Positions 6,007-11,528 of a stretch of 11,528 nt of DNA are shown here, piece by piece. The notes under the pieces are model-generated. The model ran no database searches. It had not been told where the DNA came from and worked only from the letters and a program-made list of their open reading frames with translations. The DNA comes from Campylobacterales bacterium (GTDB lineage Bacteria; Campylobacterota; Campylobacteria; Campylobacterales; JALSKU01): positions 1 through 11,528 of the forward strand of contig JALVWW010000136.1 in NCBI GenBank assembly GCA_027023175.1. The letters run 5' to 3'. The position numbers were made by a program, and so were the translations under genes. The stretch's first letter is position 1, and the number at the start of each line of letters is the position of its first letter.

Positions 6007-7287
6007 ATGCTAAAGTTCGCACTCTTACTAAACTCTTCTGTAACTATAGTTATTATGGTTGTAAATTTTGCATTTAAAATATTTTTGGCGAAGCATTTTT
6101 CGCAGTTCAATTTGGTAGCCTATTATACGATTATTGATTCTTTTTCACTTTTAACAAGAGTGTTTGCCGGGTATAAGGATGCTTTGGTGACATTGTATTT
6201 TAAAAGTGAAGATAAAACAAAAATTCTTCAGCTTTTTACAACACTTTTTTCTTATATCGTTTTGGTTATTGCCTTTATGATAATACCGTTGATTGCAAAC
6301 TTTTACCTAGTTTCAAAAATAGGTCAATTGCAAATCTCTTGGATTTATATCTCGATTTTATTTTTGTTGATGAACATTGTAGCCTACTTTGGTTATCTTC
6401 TTTTGGTGCAAAAAGCGTATAAAATCATCTCTGTGTATGATATGTTAAAATCTGTGCTGATTATTGTTACTGTTTTTCTTTTTTATATGGTTTTTAATTT
6501 TGATGCGTCTTATAGAACATTGATTTTAGCTACTATTGTTGCAAATGTGATTTTGTTTTTTTATTTAATATGGCATAGAGAGGCTATTTTTGGTAATAGC
6601 AGAATTTCTGAAATTTTTTCTATGAAACTACCTAATTTTTTAGATGATACAAAAAGGAAGTTTATCACTTTAACTTTTATGGCAAGTAGCAGTTATTTTT
6701 TATATGGATTACTACTTTTTGCCCCTGTTCTTGTCATGCTCCATATGCAAGAGATGGAAGAATTGGCAAATTTTCAAGTTGTGGCAAGGAGTCTCTATTT
6801 TGCACTTGTTGCTATATTTTCATGGCCATTGGGTCGGTTTTTGTTTCCTGAACTCTCCGATAAATTGAAAAAACATGATTTAGATGGGATACTTGTTTTA
6901 AAAAGGAAATTTATCAAGTTACTGATACCCTTTTCTTTTTTGTTGATTTTGGCGTGTTGGTTTAGTGCAAAATACATTATTGATTTTATGTTTCCCGATA
7001 CCTATATAAATAGTTATAAAATGTTAAATATCTTAATTGTTGGATTGCCTTTTGTAATGTATACAAACTTTTCCTCATCGTTTATAAAAGCAACGGGCTC
7101 TTATAAGATTCTCATTGCGATTGACACAGCAGCACTATTTGCGTTTCTCTTCTTCTTTTTGATATTTCGTTTTCTGTTTATGTTAAAGTTTGCTTCGTTA
7201 TATGCCTTTGTATTTAGTATGATTTTTATTTTTGTGGTTACATATTATCAAGAAAGAAAAATATTTTTGCAAGAAGGTAAACTATGA
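6007..7287 (+). CDS. Wzx-type oligosaccharide flippase (polysaccharide transport, MOP superfamily)
   Basis: A 426-residue polytopic membrane protein that would move undecaprenyl-diphosphate-linked glycan units across the inner membrane. About 12 hydrophobic segments are visible, for example near 7-28, 76-101, 112-134, 147-164, 170-189, 222-245, 258-276, 302-320, 338-358, 367-389 and 393-413. The polar loops are rich in Lys and Arg (for example 284-304, DKLKKHDLDGILVLKRK). RVFAGYKDAL near 51-60 and the FLFPELSDK segment at 278-286 suit the MOP layout, where a short ELSDK-like turn follows a middle helix. Length is usual for the family. ATG 6007 starts one base after the previous stop; no strong Shine-Dalgarno is visible, so translation is probably coupled. 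Flippases are too divergent for substrate to be read. The neighbouring glycosyltransferases make the glycan role likely. Confidence 0.85.
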   Translation: MLKFALLLNSSVTIVIMVVNFAFKIFLAKHFSQFNLVAYYTIIDSFSLLTRVFAGYKDALVTLYFKSEDKTKILQLFTTLFSYIVLVIAFMIIPLIANFYLVSKIGQLQISWIYISILFLLMNIVAYFGYLLLVQKAYKIISVYDMLKSVLIIVTVFLFYMVFNFDASYRTLILATIVANVILFFYLIWHREAIFGNSRISEIFSMKLPNFLDDTKRKFITLTFMASSSYFLYGLLLFAPVLVMLHMQEMEELANFQVVARSLYFALVAIFSWPLGRFLFPELSDKLKKHDLDGILVLKRKFIKLLIPFSFLLILACWFSAKYIIDFMFPDTYINSYKMLNILIVGLPFVMYTNFSSSFIKATGSYKILIAIDTAALFAFLFFFLIFRFLFMLKFASLYAFVFSMIFIFVVTYYQERKIFLQEGKL

Positions 7288-8435
7288 AACTGTGGTTTTT
7301 GACCCGTTCTCTTTATCCTTATCAAAAAACAGGAGGTGGCCAGATACGAAAAGCTCAGGTTGAGTATTTTCAAAAAATGGGATACGATGTTGTTATTGTG
7401 ATGCCAGAGTATCAAGATGATAACTATATTGAAGAAAATGGAATGATCAAAATTCCTTTTAGGCAAAACCATAAGTTTGCTACCCTATTAGAGATAATAG
7501 GGGTTTATGAAGATTATCTTGATAGATGGGTCAAAGAGGCTTTTTTATATCTAAAGGATCAGGTGAAAAAAGAGGATATTATTTTTGCAACAAGTGGGGG
7601 AGAACTTGGTATGATAAAGCTCGCAACGATGTTTAAAGAAGAAAAGGGTACTAAAATTGTTGCAAATTTTCATGATCCACTTGTCTACTCTTTGGTGCAT
7701 GGCTATAAACTTCAATATCGTTTTCATGTCAGTCGTGAAAAAACGGAGGCAAAATATATACGAAAGTTAGATCACATTATCACCTCTTCTAAAAGCTACA
7801 AACAAGCACTATTAGAGAAGTATCCAGATTTGGTTTCCAAGATTTCAGTTTCTTATTTTGGATATATTGAGAAAATTTTATGTAAAGAAAAAAAACGACA
7901 AGAAAGCATCACAATAGCGTATGTTGGTACCATGAGTGATGCCCAAAGTCCTGAAAAATTACTCTCTGTTTTAGCGTACGATGCAAATATAAAGTTATAC
8001 TTCATTGGCAATACAAAAGCATATCAACCACTTAAAAGTGTTGATGATCCAAGAGTTGTTCTGATGGATTATATGCTTCATGCAAAACTGTTGGAGTTTA
8101 TGCAAAAAGAGGTTGATATTGGTTTTGTCTCACTTAAGGATAGATATTTTGGGGCTTGTGTGCCTTCTAAGATATATGAATATATCAATCTCTGTTTGCC
8201 TATACTTGGGGCATTGCCAGCGGGTGATGCAAGGGATATTATCAATCAAAACGGTTTTGGTATTGCGGTGGATTTTGAGGATACAAAAGCGTTAATTAAT
8301 GCTTACGAAAAAATGAAAGATAGACAATTTTTGGATAAAATAAAAAAGAACATCAAAGATAAAAAAGATCTTTGGAATTTTTCCAATCAGTTTGAAAATG
8401 TATATAAACTGCTTACAAAAATAGCTGAGGAATAA
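7284..8435 (+). CDS. Glycosyltransferase, GT-B fold, GT4-like
   Basis: A 383-residue cytoplasmic retaining-type glycosyltransferase. The N-terminal Rossmann half starts MKLWFLTRSLYP, with a glycine turn TGGGQIRKA at 16-24 that typically contacts the donor or acceptor phosphate. The C-terminal half starts at ITIAYVGTMSDAQSPEKLL (209-227), then YFIGNT (239-244), and carries VPSKIYEYINLCLPIL at 293-308, the GT4 donor-site region with the conserved Glu (E299). The donor sugar and linkage cannot be deduced. ATGA overlaps the stop of the flippase gene, and three bases separate it from the next gene, so it lies inside the operon. It would add one sugar to the lipid-linked repeat unit. Confidence 0.85.
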   Translation: MKLWFLTRSLYPYQKTGGGQIRKAQVEYFQKMGYDVVIVMPEYQDDNYIEENGMIKIPFRQNHKFATLLEIIGVYEDYLDRWVKEAFLYLKDQVKKEDIIFATSGGELGMIKLATMFKEEKGTKIVANFHDPLVYSLVHGYKLQYRFHVSREKTEAKYIRKLDHIITSSKSYKQALLEKYPDLVSKISVSYFGYIEKILCKEKKRQESITIAYVGTMSDAQSPEKLLSVLAYDANIKLYFIGNTKAYQPLKSVDDPRVVLMDYMLHAKLLEFMQKEVDIGFVSLKDRYFGACVPSKIYEYINLCLPILGALPAGDARDIINQNGFGIAVDFEDTKALINAYEKMKDRQFLDKIKKNIKDKKDLWNFSNQFENVYKLLTKIAEE

Positions 8436-8438
8436 GTA

Positions 8439-9755
8439 GTGAAAATATTAATGGTAGTTTTACAGTTTCCTCCTATGAGTGGTATGGCTGTTTCAAGGAT
8501 ATATGGATTTGCAAAGTATTGGTATAAATTAGGAGCCGATATCACCATAATAACGCCAAAAAAACACTCTTTTCTTGTTGGAAATTTAGATTTTTTCCCT
8601 GAGGATACCTATTTTAAATCGGCAAATGTGATTGAAGTTGAATATCTTACAAAATTCAGATTTTTCAGTGATAATAATAAAACAGATTCTAAAACTAAAA
8701 ATGCCACTAATGTTCGTAGTAATAATAGTTTAAAAAAATGGATTCGTAAAATTCGTTACAATATGATTGGCAATAGTTTTGATGTTAATTTTTTATGGGA
8801 AAAGGCTGTTTTTAGAGCATGCAAAAGAGAGTTGCAACGAAAAGAGTATGATGTTGTTTTTACATCATTTACGCCCCAAGCCTCTTTGAAAGTTGGCTAT
8901 TGGCTTAAGCGGTATGATCCAAGACTTTTTTGGATTTGTGATTATCGGGATTTGTGGACACAAAACCATATCTTAAAAATGCACCCTGTTGTAAAGTATT
9001 TCCAAACCAAAAAAGAGAGGAGATTAGTATCATATTCAGATATGATAACCACAACTTCACCGGCGTTTGCTGAAGCATTGCAAATGCTTCATAAACGGGA
9101 TATTGAGGTTTTTACAAATGGCTACGACAGTGAGTATCTCTCCGGTATTGATCCAGAACCGTTTTTTGACCGGGATGGTAAAGTTCGCATTGTACATGTA
9201 GGTACTATTTATCAAAATGTAAGAGATCCGAGACCTCTTTTTGAGGCGGTGCAACGCCTTATGAAAGAAGAGCGTACATTGTCCCGTACATTAGAAGTGA
9301 TTTTTTATGGTGATAATGCCAATTTGGGAGAGTTGATTAAACAGTATGATGTCAAGTCTTTGGTCAAAGAGGGTGGTATATTAAGCAAGGAGGATGCACT
9401 AAGAGCTCAAAGAGATGCAGATATCTTACTCTTATTGGACAATGTTGATGAAGCATCGTTAAGTGCACAAGGTATGATCCCGGCTAAGGTATATGAGTAT
9501 ATCTATTTTAAAAAGCCCATTTTTGCGATCGGTGTTACAGATAGGTTTTTTACAGGTGAACTAGTGACAAAGAGTGGATTAGGAAGAGCTTATGGCTGGG
9601 ATGACAAAGCACTCTACCATGATATAAAAGCTATATTGAAACAAAATTTTCTTGTGAGAGCAAATGAAACATATATCAATACTTTTGATCGAGCAGTTAT
9701 TGCTAAATCATTTTTACAAAGAGTGAAAAAGGTGTTAGATGCAAAAAGAGGCTAA
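8439..9755 (+). CDS. Glycosyltransferase, GT4-like (WbuB-type layout)
   Basis: A 438-residue GT-B glycosyltransferase, longer than its upstream neighbour. It opens with MKILMVVLQFPPMSGMAVSR, the FPP(x)xG(x)xxxR style seen in WbuB-like GT4 enzymes. It continues with a variable Lys/Asn-rich insert (~77-106), an acceptor-side CDYRDLWTQNH segment at 167-177, and ITTTSPAF at 203-210. The second Rossmann half begins at VRIVHVGTIYQN (249-260) and holds IPAKVYEYIYFKKPIF at 347-362, with the GT4 conserved Glu at 353. The start is GTG, four bases after the previous stop; an upstream GCTGAGGAATAAG stretch provides a GAGG-like ribosome site. Sugar donor and linkage are not predictable. It overlaps the downstream LicD gene by 17 bases. 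Confidence 0.85.
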   Translation: MKILMVVLQFPPMSGMAVSRIYGFAKYWYKLGADITIITPKKHSFLVGNLDFFPEDTYFKSANVIEVEYLTKFRFFSDNNKTDSKTKNATNVRSNNSLKKWIRKIRYNMIGNSFDVNFLWEKAVFRACKRELQRKEYDVVFTSFTPQASLKVGYWLKRYDPRLFWICDYRDLWTQNHILKMHPVVKYFQTKKERRLVSYSDMITTTSPAFAEALQMLHKRDIEVFTNGYDSEYLSGIDPEPFFDRDGKVRIVHVGTIYQNVRDPRPLFEAVQRLMKEERTLSRTLEVIFYGDNANLGELIKQYDVKSLVKEGGILSKEDALRAQRDADILLLLDNVDEASLSAQGMIPAKVYEYIYFKKPIFAIGVTDRFFTGELVTKSGLGRAYGWDDKALYHDIKAILKQNFLVRANETYINTFDRAVIAKSFLQRVKKVLDAKRG

Positions 9756-10500
9756 AAAAGTAATGCTTGAAATACTTATTGAATTTGATCTCTTTTGCCA
9801 AAAACATAAACTCACATATTGGCTAGGATATGGAACACTTCTAGGTGCTGTTAGACATCAAGGATTTATTCCGTGGGATGATGATATAGATGTTTGTATG
9901 CCTAGAGATGATTATCAGCGATTTCTTGCTATAGCACAAGAAGAGTTACCTGATTTTCTCTTTTTACAAACTAAAGAGAGCGATCCTTTTTCACCGGTAC
10001 ATTATGCTAAGTTAAGAGATAGAAATTCAACTTATATCGATGCATGGGAAGAGGGTAAAAATATTAAGTATCATCAAGGTATCTTTATCGATATTTATCC
10101 AATTAATTTTATCTCACACTCAAAAAAAAATCAGTATAAAAATATTCTTTATATCTCCAAGCTCTTTGCGAATCGCTATGTAAAAATTGATTTATTAGCA
10201 AAATGGTTTATCAAATACCTCAATCGTTTTCATCATCAAGAGCATAGTTTAGCAGTTTTAGGCGCTGAGGGAATGTCATGGGATATACAGATGAATAAAG
10301 ATGATATTTTTCCATTAAAGGAGTTAAAGTTTGCGACAAAAGTTTTTCCGGTACCTAAACAGTACAAGAAACATTTGGAGGATCTTTATGGTAGTGACTT
10401 TATGCAACTGCCGGATAAAAAAGATCGTTTAAAGCATAGTGTTGCTATTTATACAAATCAAAAATGTGAATATGAAGTGAGAAAAAAATTCCGTGAGTAA
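9739..10500 (+). CDS. LicD family phosphotransferase (canonical)
   Basis: A 253-residue LicD protein with the full family signature: YGTLLGAVRHQGFIPWDDDID at 31-51 (quoted in parts: GTLLGAVR 32-39, IPWDDDID 44-51), then MPRDDY at 54-59. The acids D47-D49 and D51 match the metal and nucleotide site. The C-terminal block VFPVPKQYKKHLEDLYGSDF (~203-222) and LPDKKDR (225-231) are also typical. Known LicD proteins transfer phosphocholine from CDP-choline to teichoic acid or LPS sugars; here the donor is inferred to come from the fused enzyme at 2016-3824. ATG 9739 lies inside the upstream gene, preceded by AAGGTG at about 9729-9734. The next Met (residue 9) would also leave the motif intact, so the exact start is less certain. 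The reading frame includes an A9 tract at 10122-10130. Confidence 0.88.
   Translation: MQKEAKKVMLEILIEFDLFCQKHKLTYWLGYGTLLGAVRHQGFIPWDDDIDVCMPRDDYQRFLAIAQEELPDFLFLQTKESDPFSPVHYAKLRDRNSTYIDAWEEGKNIKYHQGIFIDIYPINFISHSKKNQYKNILYISKLFANRYVKIDLLAKWFIKYLNRFHHQEHSLAVLGAEGMSWDIQMNKDDIFPLKELKFATKVFPVPKQYKKHLEDLYGSDFMQLPDKKDRLKHSVAIYTNQKCEYEVRKKFRE
10122..10130 (+). repeat. A9 homopolymer inside the canonical LicD gene
   Basis: Nine consecutive A residues encode part of SHSKKNQYKN, past the catalytic motif. A one-base slip would truncate or alter the C-terminal half. Phase-variable lic genes in other bacteria use different repeats, so slippage here is possible but unproven. Confidence 0.6.
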
Positions 10501-11302
10501 TGTCTGTATCATCATCTCCGTTTACAAAAACGATACGATTCCCCAGCTCAAAGAGGCGCTTGAGAGTCTCTATAACCAAACGATGAAAGCTGATATCTTT
10601 ATCCAACTTGACGGCATTGTGCCTCAAGAAATAGAGAGCTTTTTAGATCAAGAATTACACGAGGGACGCATTACCTATCTTGGAAAAAGAGAGGAAAACA
10701 GAGGACTTGCATATAGCCTCAATGAGCTTTTGGAAGTAGTGTTGCCTAAATATACATATATTGCACGAATGGATGCAGATGATATAAGTGCACCTGATCG
10801 TATAAAGAAGCAGATAAATTTTTTAGAAAACCATCCCGATATCATAGCTGTCGGCGGTTGGATCGAGGAGTTTAATGTCGATACCGGTGAAAGGCAAATT
10901 GTCCGATACGGTGAGACAAGTGAAGAGCTGAAGTGGAATTTAGCCAAGAGAAATCCATTGGCACATGTTACAATATGTTTCAGAAATAGCTTTTTTGATA
11001 AAATATCTTTTTACGATACTGAGAAAAGAAATGAAGATTACGATCTTTGGATCCGTGCCTTCGAGAAAGGGGTGAGACTTCACTGTTTGCCTGAAGTGTT
11101 GGTTTATGTGAGGACGAGTAACGCTTTTTTTGAGAGACGAAAAGATTTTGCAAGAGCTTTAGAGGTGATGAAGCTTAAGATCTATGCTACACGAAGATTT
11201 GGCTTCGGTATTAAAGGCTATCTATATGCTATGGCGCACTTTGTGCTTTTCCTGTTGCCATCAGGAATGAAAAGATATTTATATAAAAACTTAAGAGGTT
11301 AA
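10493..11302 (+). CDS. Glycosyltransferase family 2 (GT-A fold)
   Basis: A 269-residue inverting-type glycosyltransferase. It starts MSNVCIIISVYKND, a typical GT2 first strand, and has the metal-binding DxD in ARMDADDISAPDRIKKQ (DADD at 94-97). The family-typical NPLAHVTICFR (154-164) and NEDYDLWIRAFEKG (180-193) follow; the latter holds the ED acid pair usually linked to the catalytic base. The C-terminus has a short hydrophobic stretch (~242-256) that could lie on the membrane. The start is GTG, overlapping the LicD stop by eight bases. Its base composition differs from its neighbour: by hand count 10501-10560 is about 45% G+C and 11041-11100 about 50%, against about 20% at 10081-10140 in LicD. 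It may therefore have a different origin. It is the last gene of the operon before a new promoter. Confidence 0.9.
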   Translation: MSNVCIIISVYKNDTIPQLKEALESLYNQTMKADIFIQLDGIVPQEIESFLDQELHEGRITYLGKREENRGLAYSLNELLEVVLPKYTYIARMDADDISAPDRIKKQINFLENHPDIIAVGGWIEEFNVDTGERQIVRYGETSEELKWNLAKRNPLAHVTICFRNSFFDKISFYDTEKRNEDYDLWIRAFEKGVRLHCLPEVLVYVRTSNAFFERRKDFARALEVMKLKIYATRRFGFGIKGYLYAMAHFVLFLLPSGMKRYLYKNLRG

Positions 11303-11308
11303 GAAACA

Positions 11309-11337
11309 TTGCGTTAACGAAACTTTTTCGTTATAAT
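11309..11337 (+). promoter_or_regulatory. Sigma-70-type promoter with TATAAT -10
   Basis: TTGCGT at 11309-11314 and a consensus TATAAT at 11332-11337 are separated by exactly 17 bases. Transcription would begin near 11344, about 15 bases before the ribosome site of the next gene. This suggests that the terminal gene has its own transcription start, although read-through from the upstream operon is also possible. Confidence 0.6.
11315..11333. repeat. Inverted repeat in the promoter spacer
   Basis: TAACGAAA, a CTT loop, then TTTCGTTA form a perfect 8-base dyad that fills the gap between the -35 and -10 elements. A separate palindrome, CGTTAACG at 11312-11319, overlaps its left arm. The position is that of an operator for a dimeric regulator. 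The dyad could also act as a weak hairpin for the end of the upstream operon, but the trailing ATAATTTA is not a true T-tract. Confidence 0.5.
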
Positions 11338-11357
11338 TTATCTTATAAAATAGCAAT

Positions 11358-11361
11358 GGAG
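11358..11361 (+). promoter_or_regulatory. Ribosome binding site GGAG deciding a TTG start
   Basis: GGAG lies eight bases before TTG 11370. The nearby ATG at 11356 opens a frame that stops after 12 codons, so the TTG is the supported start of the open frame that runs to the window edge. Confidence 0.6.
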
Positions 11362-11369
11362 TATCCTAT

Positions 11370-11528
11370 TTGTCGGAGTTTGATAAAATCTTAAGGAAAG
11401 TTAAAAAGCTTTTTTCAAATGATCTCTTTTGGAATGTTAAGGATGGATTTAGGATCAAAGTCGATACTTTGCTTAAGGCATATTTAAGAAACTATACGCA
11501 AGATGATCTTATGGGGCTTTATTCACTT
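11370..11528 (+). CDS. Unidentified protein, N-terminal part (runs off window)
   Basis: Fifty-three codons are open from TTG 11370 to the last base, with an in-frame stop upstream at 11346-11348. The protein starts with a short charged helix-like segment (SEFDKILRKVKKLF), then SNDLFWNVKDGF and RIKVDTLLKAYLRNYTQDDL. No signal peptide, membrane segment or family motif is visible in this portion, and I do not recognise it. A good GGAG site and a promoter with a -10 consensus just upstream support it as a real gene. By location it may be another polysaccharide gene, but that is only context. Confidence 0.6.
   Translation, partial: MSEFDKILRKVKKLFSNDLFWNVKDGFRIKVDTLLKAYLRNYTQDDLMGLYSL

Noticed and set aside
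11315..11333. Dyad after the GT2 gene as a terminator
   Set aside because: The stem is mostly A-T, and the following bases ATAATTTA are not a T-run; the match to a -10 element makes a promoter/operator reading stronger.
1..11528. CRISPR array, tRNA genes, insertion sequence or integrase
   Set aside because: I saw no regularly spaced repeats, no tRNA-like cloverleaf with CCA end, and no transposase or integrase motif on either strand.

Overview
The window is a low-GC, tightly packed, all-plus-strand surface-polysaccharide locus. The AT-rich coding, short or overlapping gene junctions, frequent TTG/GTG starts and the style of the proteins suggest a Campylobacterota (epsilonproteobacterial) chromosome, for example a Sulfurimonas/Sulfurovum-type organism. 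The genus is inference; nothing in the window proves it. No non-coding stretch exceeds 300 bases. No tRNA, rRNA, CRISPR array or insertion sequence was seen.

Layout. 1-141 is the end of a housekeeping gene (aat, leucyl/phenylalanyl-tRNA-protein transferase), visibly richer in GC than what follows. A 74-base AT-rich spacer with -10-like hexamers (142-215) precedes the cluster. 216-2003 is an alpha/alpha-toroid (VpsJ-like) protein fused to a SAM methyltransferase. 2016-6005 is a block of four genes with overlapping ends: a fused nucleotidyltransferase/PLP enzyme, a methyltransferase, a CDP-alcohol phosphotransferase and a LicD-family protein. 6007-7287 is a Wzx-type flippase. 7284-9755 holds two GT4-type glycosyltransferases, 9739-10500 a second, canonical LicD protein, and 10493-11302 a GT2 glycosyltransferase. 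A short spacer with a good promoter and an embedded inverted repeat (11303-11369) precedes an unidentified gene that runs off the window end.

How the genes may work together. The glycosyltransferases would assemble a lipid-linked repeat unit that the flippase moves across the inner membrane. The distinctive part is a set of CDP-linked chemistry genes. The fused enzyme at 2016 carries a LicC/PntC-like cytidylyltransferase domain and a CobD/HisC-like PLP domain. It is followed at once by a CDP-alcohol phosphotransferase and by LicD proteins, the two known kinds of enzyme that spend CDP-amino-alcohols. My working model is a self-contained route: the PLP domain makes a phospho-amino-alcohol (or amino-phosphonate), the N-terminal domain activates it with CTP, the methyltransferase may modify it, and the CDP-alcohol transferase and LicD proteins attach it to lipid and glycan. 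No choline kinase, choline importer or PEP mutase lies in the window, so the substrate is open. No Wzy polymerase or initiating phosphoglycosyltransferase was seen; they may lie beyond the window.
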